The translations under genes were made by a program, and so were the position numbers. A model generated the notes under the pieces. It had not been told where the DNA came from. It was given only the letters and a program-made list of their open reading frames with translations, and did not search any database. A DNA stretch of 41,806 nucleotides from Diplocarpon mali. Lineage: Eukaryota > Ascomycota > Leotiomycetes > Helotiales > Drepanopezizaceae. Below, one piece after another: positions 9,451-20,795 of this stretch. How positions within the stretch are numbered: the stretch's first letter is position 1; every line of letters starts with the position of its first letter. Where the stretch lies: NCBI GenBank assembly GCA_024741835.1, contig JAENRP010000366.1:1-41806 (forward strand). The letters are read 5' to 3'.

Positions 9451-10189
9451 GTTAAGTACTTATTATTAAAAAGAATCTATTATAATATCTGTCTATCTTT
9501 ATATAACTAAGATAGTACCTTTATACCTATAAATATCCTCCCTTCTATAGTCCCTCTTAACCGCATATAGATATCCTTCCGAAGTCCTCCGGCTGAATAG
9601 CCGTCCGAAATATATATAAAACCCCTTATATCGCATATGGTACAGCTATATAAGATAACCCTAAGAATAAGGGCAGCTTGCCTTTTGCATAAGAATCTGC
9701 GTACCAATACTAGCAGTACTCTCTTTTAAAAAGACCTTTTCAACTCGCATAAGGAAGTACGCAAAACAGGTATATAAAAGAGGCAGATTAATAGCAAATA
9801 ATCAAATAGCAATAAATAATAAAATAGCAAAGACAAATAGCTTAATAACAAAGGCAGGTATAATAGGTAATAAGAATAGTATATAGGAAGTAAAATAACA
9901 AAGATAAAGGCAAATAGCAAAGAGGGAAAGGAAAGGTATCCAAATGATAGAAGCAATCTAAAGTCTTTATTCAAGCCTTATAATAGTGCGATTATAATCT
10001 AGTTGCGTTCTAATAGGTTTAAGACTTTTTATGAAAGAGTCATCTAGAGTTATAATCCACTATGGCTATAAATCATAACAATCTATAAAAGGGAAAAGAG
10101 GGGCCTTTGAAAAGGTATATATATCGAGCTTCCCTCTTCCCTTAATCTCTCAACTCCAACTCCCACTTCTTATAAGTAGGTCGATTCCC
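9451..10189. other. Degraded tail, low complexity
   Basis: This stretch downstream of the integrase remnant has no domain I can support. Up to about 9600 it may still be the integrase C-terminus, with weak similarity to a VFHxSLLR-type end. Between 9770 and 9950 it turns purine-rich with repeated AAATAGCAA-like words, which would encode a Gln/Lys-rich stretch on the plus strand. The rest is featureless. Confidence 0.4.
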
Positions 10190-11240
10190 CTTCTTACTTT
10201 TAAGTTGATTAACCCTTTAATAGATCTTATCCGATATCATCTTATTACTAACGTTATTATTATTAATAAGTGCCCTAATAGTTGGCCGACCCCCTTTAAT
10301 ATATATATTGCTAACTAGATAATGCTTAAATGCAACTTAGAAGATCTGCCTAAGGCCTTTCGAGTACTATACGTATATTATATATATATAATATTAAGAA
10401 AGGAGGCTAATAAGAATAATACTAGCTATATATACGCGTTTAATACTCTTACTTTTAAAAAGTATAACTATTATATTGCGTAGTAGGCAAAGTATATCCT
10501 AGTAAATGCCCTTTAATATCCTTTTATTCTAATAACCTTTAATAGATATCTATTCTAAATACCTATTTAAGCTTAAGATAAGTATATCGTCCTTTAAGAT
10601 ACTTAGGTTAGCGGTAACGTTAATACGATTTAAGAGGCAGCCTGAATCCTATCTAAGGAGACTTAAATATAAATCTCTATAGTCCTAAAGACTCGAGATG
10701 CCCTTTAGCTAGCTTAGCTAAATAAAGCTTATGCCCTCTACTATAGTATCGACCTTGCGAATACCTAGTAAGCTATAAGTGCCCTTGAATCTATCTAATA
10801 TTAATAACTAACTATTCGCAAGATCTATTGCGCGCCGTTTAAGGTAGCAATACTACCCTTAAGCGTCTTAAGACTTAAAGCGCTAAGGTGCTCAGCTCCC
10901 TCTAATATATAAAGGGGCTATCTAACTTAGCTAAAGACCGCTCTCGGGCTCTCTTTAATAATATCTGCTACTAAAAAGGCAATAGTAGATAGGTGCCTTC
11001 CAAAGGCTCTTTAAAGGGTAAGGATCTAGATCTTAGTAATCTAAATAAACCCAATCCAGTAGAGATTATAGCTGCCCTCGCTTAAGTATAAGCTTAAAAG
11101 GAATAAGCCAACTTAATCGCTATTTTAAGTAGTAAGGCCTCTAGGACTTAAGCGGCTAAAAGAACTACGCTTTAGAAATCCTAGTACTTAAGATAGGTGC
11201 TTATTAGAGGTAGAATCGTTAGTAGATCGTTATCTTTAAT
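10190..11240 (+). pseudogene. Unassigned coding relics, possibly two frames
   Basis: I do not recognise this region. On the plus strand one frame between about 10200 and 10510 gives a stretch containing LEDLPKAFRVLYVYY and ILRKEANKN. Another frame between about 10810 and 11210 is hydrophilic, with Gln/Trp-type stops (SNLAKDRSRALFNNICYQK, then PNPVEIIAALA and KEQANLIAILSS). The pattern of RIP stops in otherwise coding-like sequence suggests a dead gag-like or transposase-tail gene rather than intergenic DNA. No zinc knuckle or DDE triad could be placed. Confidence 0.35.
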
Positions 11241-11439
11241 AATATAATAATTGCTACTTTACTATAACCTCCTTCTTAAGTACTACTTAAGTAATAAAAA
11301 AAATAGAAGTACTCGCAAGTAAGTAAGAAAAAGATAAAAGAAGGTAATAATAATAAGTATAGGAATATATCTTATAATAAAATAAAAAAATTGCTAATAG
11401 CTTATAATTAAAAATATCAGATATCGTCAATCTAAGACC
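11241..11439. other. AT-rich spacer, possible Copia-B 3' LTR
   Basis: This is A/T-rich sequence with poly-A runs between the unassigned relics and the end of Copia-B RNase H. It is where the 3' LTR of Copia-B should begin, but I could not match it to a partner LTR near 23200-23282. Confidence 0.3.
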
Positions 11440-13254
11440 TTTTCAAGTCTAGTTATACCCTAATAGGCCTTTATACCTATCCCTCCTTTTTAATAGTTAT
11501 CGAATTAGTATCTACCAGTTGCTAAAGGGCCTAATTTGGATTGGCTTTTATTATAGTATCGGCGGGGTTACTAGCGCTATCGATCTAACGTATCTCTATA
11601 AGCTCCCTATTCTTATACGATTGTCGAATAGCTATTATATCGATTATTAATTGCTTCTCCTTTATAGTGCCTAATTTGATAATACACTTATATAAGGAGA
11701 GGGAATCTATATATATAATAGTAAAAAGGCAGGGTAGACTCAGCTTAGCTATTACTATATCGATCGTCGTAGCTATAGAAATTAGTATATCAATACCTAC
11801 TACTATAGCGTATAGTTCGAAGGCTAGTATAGCTCTTATCACTCTCTTACACTTTATTAAGCTATAGTATAGAATATTGCCTTTTAAAGTAAACTGCGAT
11901 TCTCCTTCCTCTTTAATAGCTAGTATAATAATATAGCCGATCTGCGAGCTTAAATCCTTATTATTAGTAAAAGATCTATTGATAAATGCGAATAGTTTAG
12001 CGTTCTACAAATTGATAGTAAGGTAGGTCAGGCCTCTTTTAAGGTTATTTCAAATCCAATTAAGTCGCTTATTCAAATTCTCCGCATCTTAAACTATTAG
12101 ATCCTAGTATTAGGCTATAGCTAACAAATCGAAGGAAGCTTCTAGCTAGCAGATCGTAGCTAAATAAGCTCCCCTTACTCTTTGCTCTAGGTATTATTAC
12201 TTATAGCCCTCCTAAGAAGTATCGACTAGTTCCAACCTTTAACCTTAGCCCTTTTATCGTATATATACTATATCCCCTTCTTAGGAAATAATATACCTAT
12301 TAAAAGCTAGTGATTTAGTACTCAATAGGTATTATATTAGCTTTATAAGGAATCCTACCCTTTTGATCTTATCCTCCTCCTTTTTTAAAAAGTCTGCCTC
12401 TTTAAGTATTAAGGTATCGTTTATCTATATTCCTATTTCGCTGAAAAGGGAAGAATTGCTTAAGGTTACTAATAGATAAGGGTCATAAGTTGAGTTGACT
12501 ATACTAAGATTGCTTCGATAGTGCTTATAATAGGTGCTAAACTAGTGATTTCCTAATTCGGGAATGCTATAGAGCGGCAGCACCACTTTAAAGACCGTAC
12601 CTATAGGGAATAGCTTAGCGATATCTTATAAGGGAAATACAAATATATCGCATAGTAGCTTTAAAGCTGCCTAGGTATATACTTATATAATATCCTATAG
12701 GCCGAGAATGCCCTTTTTACACTATTCTTTAAAGTATTCCCAGATTAATACCAAAAGGTATACTAAAAGGCGTTAGCTTACTTATTAGATTATTAAAGAT
12801 TAGGTAATTATACCTTCCTCCTTCTTACTAGTATTGTTCCAGGCCTATACAACTAGCCTTGATTTTTCGAATAGGTAGTCTATTTCCTTCCCCTTTATCT
12901 TATCAACCATTCTCAATTTAAAGATCCTCTTACCTTTTATAATAGGGTCATTTTTATTTATTAGTATAAATACCCCCCTGTTTATTAGCCCTTGGTACTC
13001 CTTTAGGCGAAATTGCTAAAAAGGGCATCTAAAAGTGGTAATCTTGCCTTTTGCCTATAGCTTCTGCAACAGTTCCTAATCCCTATTTTCCTTCTCTATT
13101 AGAAATACCTCCGATTTAGCTATATATAGCTTATCGTCTACTCTAAAGGATATCTATATCTTAGTATTATAGTTATTATCGATTGTAGGAAGGCTGGAAA
13201 TAGGCTTAATAAAAGGAACCTCTACTCTTGGCGATTACTTACGGCTATTAAGTT
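11440..13254 (-). pseudogene. Copia-B reverse transcriptase and RNase H
   Basis: This is the 3' half of a Copia element of a subfamily distinct from Copia-A, read on the minus strand. Reverse transcriptase includes KLRMVDKIKGKEIDYLFEKS and RLVV (about 12850-12930), then Gln-restored TQSLIIQQVSQRL, LQDIIQVYTQAA and PLYSIPELGNHQFSTYYK. The active-site line is a degraded QINDTLIL (QxDDTL expected). RNase H has an ILAFELYAIVVGIDI segment, then TIIYIDSLSLYKCIIKLGT, DIIAIRQSYKNRELIEI and the end LVDTNSITIKKEG near 11490-11530. The upstream half continues at 20791, because G3 inserted between 13259 and 20791. Confidence 0.85.
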
Positions 13255-13259
13255 GCGGC

Positions 13260-13394
13260 TGTGGAGTGCTAGTCCGGAATAGGCTAGAATAGAGCACGTG
13301 GGCACTAGTGCAGGGGGGATAAAACTCATAGCTATACTATACCTAATACAATAACCTTTTCCCCCTTTTCTAAGGTATTACTACCCCTACGTTT
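13260..13394 (+). repeat. 5' LTR of G3
   Basis: The LTR starts TGTGGAGTGCTAGTCC. It matches 20656-20790 with the same length and with transition differences only, such as GCACGTGGGC against GCATATAAGC. The target duplication GCGGC precedes it. Confidence 0.9.
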
Positions 13395-14151
13395 AGTGAC
13401 CTATGCAAGGAGGCGTAGCAAGCTTTCTTATCTCCATTCGATTAAGTAGACTAATACTCGGAACCCCTTTTGAAACTGAGTTAAGGCGCAAAGAAGACTG
13501 GAAACACGTCCGATACCCCTATTATTTGCATACTCGAAGATTTAGCAACTAATACTTTAAAATAAGCAATTAAAGAGGAACTTTAATAAGAGCAAGGAGA
13601 AGGGAATAACACAATCAGTATAAGAGTATAATAAGCAAGAGTCTTGCCCTAGAGCTCTTCCTCAATAGGCGTTATCGACTCTGCAGCTAGAAAATTCTAT
13701 ATATCTACCTAGACCTTATAAGGAAAGAGCAGATAATAAACCCTTTACCTTAAGACCAGCTTCAGGACTACTCGTTCCTTCCCCCTTAATAGAACTACTA
13801 AAGCTCTTAATAAGTCCTAGCTATTCAGAAATCCTATAAAAGGCCTGGAGAGATTATAAAGAGAGTATACACAATAACACTTTTCTAGCATATAAGCACT
13901 AAAGCCGCTGGAGAAGCATCTCCCTAATAGACTTATCTAACTTAGACCTAAGCACGCCTCTATTCTCCCTTACTATTATATAAGGAGACTCATAGCATAA
14001 GGAGAGTGTCTTGCCTCTATTCTGCCCTATAAACCGGGATTTCCTTAAGGCTACCACTAAGCTAAGAAGTACTCACTGCTCCTCTCTCCTTAGCCTACCT
14101 CAATTAAGCTAGATAAAACAGCTTCCCCTCGCAGCCATATACTCTTAAAAG
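13395..14151 (+). other. G3 leader, possible upstream reading frame
   Basis: This is the stretch between the LTR and the first confident gag codon. One frame from about 13491 to 13900 is coding-like (TGNTSDTPIICILEDLATN and on), with stops only where Gln or Trp could have stood. It may be the true gag N-terminus in another frame or a separate small protein. I could not join it to the gag frame at 14152 without a shift. Confidence 0.4.
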
Positions 14152-16800
14152 ATGCCTAAGTTTAAAAGATACAAGGATTATAATAGAGAAATGCCAGCAG
14201 AGCTATAGCTCAATAGACTCGACTACGACTTTAAAGTAGACGGCCAATTCCTACCACCTCCTACCATCTACCTAAAAGCCATCTCGATCCTACTTAAGAG
14301 AGAGGCCTCTTGCTGCTTTAGATCCAATCAGTAGATAAAAAGCATTATAGCTAATAAGATCACTGCTATTAAAGAAGATAGGCAAGAGGTAATCGAATGG
14401 CTAAAGACTCAGTTCCCAAATAAGGATAACCCTATAGAGGAGTTAGATATTATAACCAAGGTAGTAAACCTTTAATAAGGCCCCCTAGAGAACTTGGCCT
14501 CCTACTACCAGAGGATTACTGCCTTATTAAAGAAGACTAGAGGTAAGGACCTCGATCGAAACGTCCTTCTATCCCCTATGCCCCTATAGAAGGACTTAGA
14601 CTAGTATATTCTCAAGTCTATTACATCGGCCTTTGTATAAGGAGTATATAATAATAAGCTCAGATCTTACGCCTTAAGTAATAATATCCTACTACTTCTA
14701 TGCCTTTGAAAGGCCTATAATACCCTTTACTTATCATAATCTACTCTTAAGGCTTAGGAGAAAATCGAGGCAGAGATTAAGAAGTAATAATACTATAAAC
14801 GATTAGAATCCTATATGGAGAACTGCTTTAGGGTCTCAGTCCAATCTGCCCTAGCTTCCTTAGATAATAAGAACTGTTCCCCCTTTACTAAGGAGGATCT
14901 AAGGAAACGATATGAACCGGCTATAATAACGAGAGAATACCAACCTTATTAGGCCTTTAAGCCTATGCTAAGACAACCGACCACCGCTCTAGAGAACCCA
15001 ACCGCCCCTTGTCAAGAGACGTCCCTAATCTTCTATACCTAGGGCCATCGTCCTAAGCATAATGCCTAGAATTAGCAAAACGACTATCGAAACCCTTAAA
15101 GAAGGGCGATACCAAACTAGAACATAGAATAGAAGGGCGTATTAAACTATAATAGCAGTATACCTCTCTACTAGCAGTACTCTTTAAAACCGGCCTTTGA
15201 CTTATCTAACCCCTTTATCAACCGATTAAGGATATAGTCTAAAGCTAAGGATAGGCCTCTATATATCGAATACAAGGAGTATAGCCACTATAAGGACAAA
15301 TGCATAAGGCAGCCCTTAACCTCTTAGGAGAAAGCCTACCTTAGGTCAATCGTCTTTCCTAAGTCTACTGCCTTAATTCATTATATTAAGATCTATACAA
15401 AAGAAGGGTAGCGCTATAATCATAAGAGGTATGCTAATAGTAGTCGCTCTATAGCGCCTACACCTGCCTCTATTAAAACAGATCCCGAAATAAGGATATC
15501 GCTAAAAGAATTCAATAGATTAAAAAGAGCGGTAGTAAAGGATATTAACAAACTTACTATAGTCTCTAACCTAGCAAAGGTAGGAGGTATTAAATATTAT
15601 AACGCTATATATAATACTGAAGAAGATGTACCCCCTTTAGCCACCTCCTTCTTAATAGATAGGAAAGGGGTTTAAAAGAGAGTACGAATAGCTAGTTTAT
15701 TAGACGATACTACTTAAGCTAAGCCTAAAAGACAGCCCTGCAAGAGATAGGCTAGTGCAGAGTCTATAGGAAAGAAGAAGGCAACACTAAGGGAGAAGAA
15801 GCTGCGCCATCTGCGTAAGATAGTCGGACGAGAGGGCGATAGCCCTATTAACTATATTAAGCTAGCAAAAGGATTTAAAATCTTAATGAATTTGCTAAAT
15901 CTATTTCAACTATCCCCAGAGGTATTAAAGCAATTTCGCAATCTCTCTACCTATCGGAACCAAAAGAGGCAAAAGAAGGCTACTTTCTTAAGAGTAGCAC
16001 CCAAGGGCACCGAGCCCCCCTTACTATCAGCCACCTAGTCGAACCTTACGAAGCTCCTACCTAGCGTATACCCTAATAAGAAGGCCTAAAAAGTACCTAT
16101 ATCAATTAAAGTAAAGGAAAGGGAAGAAGAGATAATAGTAGATTTGCCTATTGGTATAAGTGCTATTAATCAAAGCAGTAACATTTTACTCACTTCTTAA
16201 AGACTTAAGAAGGCTCTCAATCTTATAAAGCATTCCTTTAATTCAAAAGGCTACTTAAAGGTAACCTATAGCACTATAGATAGAGAGATATATAACTTAA
16301 CTAGCTATATATTATTCGAGATTAGAGTTTAAAGCATCTGGCGTAAGGTGGACTCCTTCTTAAGATCAAATAGCCCTTTAAAGAAAACTAAGCTATCTCT
16401 CCTTTTAGGTCTACCTTAGCTATATATAGTTGATGCAAAACTGAATATCTAAAAGAGTAAGATCACCATTAAAGGGAATATACTAGGAGAGAAACCTATT
16501 ACTATTATAAAACCGCAATTCACTCCTAGCCTAAGTCTAAACTTATTGCTTTATCTAAAGGAGAAACTATAGAAAACACCCCTCAAGAACCTAATAGTAA
16601 GACTCGCACCTAAAGACTCTAACATCTTTACTACCGACGACTTAGAAAGCAATAGCAACTCTAAAAGCGAAACCGACTCTAAGGATAAATAGGATTTTTA
16701 AATCATTAGTAACGCCCTAGGAAGGCGTTAAACTCAGCTATAGTAAGGAGCTGCCTCTTACTTTAGGTAGTCGATCTACTAGCTTTAAAGGAGATAAAGG
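14152..16800 (+). pseudogene. G3 gag and aspartic protease
   Basis: The frame starts at ATG 14152 (MPKFKRYKDYNREMP) and can be followed in one register to at least 16680. Residues about 40-300 form the gag core (DYDFKVDGQFLPPPTIYLK, then VIEWLKTQFPNKDNPIEELD). A zinc knuckle lies near 15262-15305 as YIEYKEYSHYKDKC. The spacing matches CX2CX4HX4C exactly, with the first two Cys changed to Tyr by G-to-A mutation. A protease-like segment near 16140-16200 (IGISAINQSSNILLTSQR) probably derives from a DxGSxxNLISQR motif. Pol lies two positions out of register downstream, so a -1 frameshift may have linked gag and pol. Perhaps 15-20 stops interrupt gag. Confidence 0.78.
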
Positions 16801-18690
16801 AAGCAAAAGATCACTCTAAGATTAAGGAGGGATAGAGATAGACATTTACGCTAGCTTTAAAAGCTCTATTCAAACTAGTAAAAGGATAAGGCATAATAAG
16901 AAGGAGGAGTACTAAGTCTTCGCATAACTATAAGGAAGAATTAAGACTTAGGAGCAGAAGAATCCAACTTAAAAGCTCGCAGAAGCCATTTGCACAATTA
17001 TATTCATCGCTTTTAATAAGCTATAATAATAAGGAGACCTTTATACCTAGCTTCCCAACTAATCGGCGGGTAAGAAGGCTCCTAATAGAACAGCCTCTTA
17101 AGAGCGACCTAAAGGAATGGCTAAGAGGCTGCAAAATGACCTTTAAGCCTAGTATTCCCAAGAACCGGTTAAGAGAGGTCTAGCAGCTTCTATATACCTA
17201 TAGAGCGGTCAACTCTAATAGACTTATTAATATTCCCTATACTGACCTCTATACCTATCGAGCCCAAATCCTAAAAGACGCCATTCTAATAGCTAACAAT
17301 ACTATAAGGTAATACAACCTTTATAAGCTAGCATAGCTAAATAAGACGATCATTAAGGGAATAGACTATAGAATGTTTAAAAGCACCTTTCTTACTAACT
17401 ACCGACTTTCTAACTAAAACTCTCACCTACACTTAGTCGCGAAGAGCTTAAAGAGCAAAGCGTTTATAAGAGAATATAAGGTCACCTTCGACTACTCTAG
17501 AATTAAGGAGATTATACTAAGTTATATAATAATCAGTTTATCTAAATACTTTAATTATTTAAGCAACCCCTAGCACTAGCTATTTATATAGCTAGACCTA
17601 AAGCATATATATTAGTCAGTCAATCTAGACCTAGATCACTAATACTTCTATATCTTTTCTACGCCTAGCCATTGCCAGTTGCAACCTATGAGAATGCCTC
17701 AAGGGGCTACCTCTTTAGCATTCTCAATAAATAAACTCATAAAGCTTATTTTTAGCCCTATTCCTATATCGGAGAGAGCCGTTGCCAAGGGTAGGGATAA
17801 TTCAGAGCCTTCTCTATTCTCTCCTATTCTTACAAATAACCGCATTCGATTATAGCATCTAATATTCTATATAGACGATATCTTTAGAGGTTTCCCCGAT
17901 TTTAAGGCAGCATTTGCTTTCCTATGCAATCACCTCCTTCCTAAGCTCTTATAATCTAGGCTAAAGCTATCCTTTAAGAAATGCCTCCTCTTTATAACTA
18001 AGGTGCTAGTCCTAGGCATCCAATATAAAGCAAGAGGCAAGACTATCATAAAGCTAAAGAGATCTGAAAATATCAAACTCTAACTAATACCTTAAAACGC
18101 AATAGAGGTATAACAATTCTTAAGAGCCGTATAAATCACGCAGAATTGGACTAAGAACTTCGCAGAGATAGCAAGGCCCTTAAACCGCCTAATAGGAGCA
18201 GTAGAGTAGAGGTAGTCAGAAGCAGAGGCCCTCTCCTTCTTACTACTTAAGGAATATTGCTCTACGGTTATCGAACGATCTAGCTATATACTATTAAAGC
18301 CGGTCTCTATATATACTAACGTAAGTAGCTATATAGAAGGGTGCTATATCACCTAAATTCAAGCAAGGGAATCTGCCGCAGTACTAATACTTTTTAATAG
18401 TTTTACCTTTTCTTATACCCAAAGGCAGTATAGCACCTATTAACAAGAACTTCTAACTATTATTAAGTTCTGCCGAAAATACTACCATTTCCTTAAGGGA
18501 GAGAAAACCAGCATTATCTATACTAACTATTAGCCGCTTACCTTTTTCTTAAGTTCAAGCTCTATATAAGAAGGAATCTATACTCAGTAGGCTGTAAAGC
18601 TACGCCTCCTTAATATCACAATCACCTATATTAAAGGCGAGAGAAATAAGGTCGCAGACGCCCTATTAAAAACCATCTTTCTAAGAGATA
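16801..18690 (+). pseudogene. G3 reverse transcriptase and RNase H
   Basis: The pol frame is shifted by -1 relative to gag. After an N-terminal linker (RRLLIEQPLKSDLKEWLRGC near 17073), reverse transcriptase shows VTFDYSRIKEIILSY, QLDLKHIYQSVNLDLD, a QPMRMPQGATSLAFSINKL block and LIFYIDDIFRGF, with catalytic YIDD at 17868-17879 intact. LSFKKCLLFITKVLVLG follows. RNase H includes SIYTNVSSYIEGCYITQ (D-to-N change), RQYSTYQQELLTIIKFCRKY, IIYTNYQPLTFFL and KGERNKVADALL. The order and motifs are those of a Gypsy lineage common in ascomycetes. Stops are few and at Gln/Trp positions. Confidence 0.88.
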
Positions 18691-20640
18691 ATTATAATAA
18701 GGAAGACTACTTAAGATATAGATACATATATATAGTAGTAGATTAGGATAGCACTTAAGTTTAGAAAGATAGGAAGGAAGGCTATAAATAGCTACTCTAA
18801 GATATCGCCAACCTACTAATAGAAATCGAACACTTAAAGCTAAAGGCTATATAAGAGATGCTCTACCCTTTAAAGGTGCTAGGACACGCCAGGGATAAGG
18901 AAGAGGATATATCATTTATAGTAGCCCTCTACTAGGTGGCTAGAATAAAGCTAGATATCGGTCTTCAACCTATGTCTCTATTCTCCAGAATCCTAGCAAA
19001 GCCGGCCATAATACCTAATATAGTCTATTTGATAGCAGACGCCTACCTAATAGTAGAAGCCGAGATACAAGAGGCTCTAAAGGCCTTTCTATAATATCTA
19101 TAGTATAGGGAAGTGATAGGATATCTTCTATACTAAAAGTTCCCTAACGGAATAGACCAAGTATAAAAGAGGAACCTCTAATAGAAGAGCCTTAAGTACA
19201 AATAGGAGAGCAATACTCTTTAGTACTATTAAAAGGGAAAATACAAGTCTTGCCTAGTTCTAAGACAGATTTCCAATGCTCTATTTGCTACCTATAATAA
19301 AGGAGGCCATTTTACTTCTACTACCACCCTTAGGAAGCTAAGAAACGTCTACTAGCCCTCTATAACAAAGGACGTTTCTCTATATATCTTAGGGTGCCTT
19401 TAGTACGTAAAACATAGTCTTACTTAAAGATCACAACCTCTATTAAGCGTAGTTGTTTCTAGACCTATAGAACTTCTTAGCGCCGATTTTTACAGGCCCT
19501 TTCCTAGTATGCTAAAGGAGTATAAGCATATTCTAATAGTTATCAATTACTTTTCTCACTTTATCTAGGCTTTTCTATACCCTATACCGAGTTCTATTTA
19601 TATCATTCGGAGCTTAGAAAGGCTTTTCCAAACCAAGGGCATTCCTATTAGCTTCTATATCAATCTAAGCAGTCATTTCAAAGAGCAAGTACGCCAGTTT
19701 ATTAGGAAGAGGGGAGTCCTATAGACTAACTCCCTATTAGCATCTAAGAAGAGTATAAGTATAGTAGAAAAGGCAGTTAATATCTTCTAATAAGCGATAG
19801 CTAAGTCTTAAGGTTCATTTAAAGAAAAGTTGCAAAGGGTACTATTCGAAGTAAACGCTAAAGAGATCTCCTTCTTAAGATACTCCCCTTTTAATATCTA
19901 TCAAGGCCATTAGCCTAAAGCCTCTATCAATTTATCGTTTCCTACTTACTATACGCATATAATCCACCAAACTCTTACCGACCAAGGGTTCCCTAAAGCC
20001 TTATAAGAAGCTGATTCGCAATTATACAAAGTATAAAGCAACGCTATTCTCAAGCATATTGCAACGCAAGAAGGTGTTTAAGACAAAGTTAGGACGCTAT
20101 TAGAGTATAGAAGAAAGGAGCTATATAGAAGGAGCGCTGCGCGGATTACTGGAAAAGAGAAGAGCTTCCTCCTTAGCTCTATAGTAATACTATATAACGC
20201 GAGAGCCTTTAGCTAGAAACTTCGACCTTCTTAAAGAGGCCTATTTCGAATCACTAGAAAAGGGGGAGAGCATAGGAAATCGTATAAGCTTAAGCAGATT
20301 AATAGCATATAAATCGCAAGGCACTTCTATATTAACTAGCTAAAGCCCTTTTACCTCTAAACTTCTTACCTTATTTCTAAGCAGGAAGAGCGTATTCTAA
20401 TATATCAGAACCTAAGAGCTGGGAAATCAGTCCATTCCCTACCTCAAGAGGTCAGAAGAACCAGGCAAGAGAAGGAGGAAAGAAGGGAAACAGTCTTTAA
20501 GGCAAGAATCTGCAAACACTAGAAGCTTAAGGTTGCTAGCTCGATAAGATAAAAAGAAGAGGGGGAAGAAAAGTTCTGCAGAATAGAGGAGTATAATAAG
20601 TATATATATATAAACTTACAATAGCTTAAGGGGCTCTCGT
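18691..20640 (+). pseudogene. G3 integrase
   Basis: This is the last part of G3 pol. The zinc-binding region is seen as KGGHFTSTTTLRKLRNVYQ followed by YILGCLQYVKHS (HHCC, the last Cys now Tyr) near 19300-19420. The catalytic core has LLSADFYRPFP (first Asp), VINYFSHFIQAF, an FYINLSSHFKEQVRQF block (second Asp lost), LQTNSLLASKKSISIVEKAV near the Glu position, and SPFNIYQGHQPKASI. The C-terminal region is Lys/Arg-rich and ends around 20350-20560. A purine-rich tract at about 20549-20573 precedes the 3' LTR by about 80 bp. Confidence 0.85.
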
Positions 20641-20655
20641 TCTTATTATAAGGCT

Positions 20656-20790
20656 TATAGAGTGCTAGTCTAGAATAGGCTAGAATAGAGCATATAAGCA
20701 CTAGTGCAAGGGAGATAAAACTCATAGCTATACCATACCTAATACAACAACCTTTTCCCCCTTTTCTAAGGTATTACCACCCCTACATTT
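20656..20790 (+). repeat. 3' LTR of G3
   Basis: This matches the LTR at 13260-13394 at equal length. It starts TATAGAGTGC (from TGTGGAGTGC). The target duplication GCGGC follows at 20791-20795. Confidence 0.9.
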
Positions 20791-20795
20791 GCGGC

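Larger units (their letters stand above)
13260..20790 (+). mobile_element. G3, structurally complete Ty3/Gypsy element
   Basis: This 7,531-bp element has 135-bp LTRs (13260-13394 and 20656-20790) and the direct repeat GCGGC immediately outside both ends (13255-13259 and 20791-20795). It inserted into Copia-B, whose halves resume on either side. The internal order is gag, protease, reverse transcriptase, RNase H, integrase, which defines Gypsy. It is clearly less eroded than its neighbours: gag stays open for long stretches, nearly all stops are at Gln or Trp positions, and the reverse-transcriptase YIDD is intact. It carries no copy of the 23-bp palindrome. The LTR ends read ..CTAC(G/A)TTT rather than a clean CA, so the edge could be off by a few bases. 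Confidence 0.9.

Noticed and set aside
9726..9974. Leu/Tyr-rich minus-strand frame resembling a membrane protein
   Set aside because: It is the complement of an A-rich low-complexity stretch and is hydrophobic only because of that composition.
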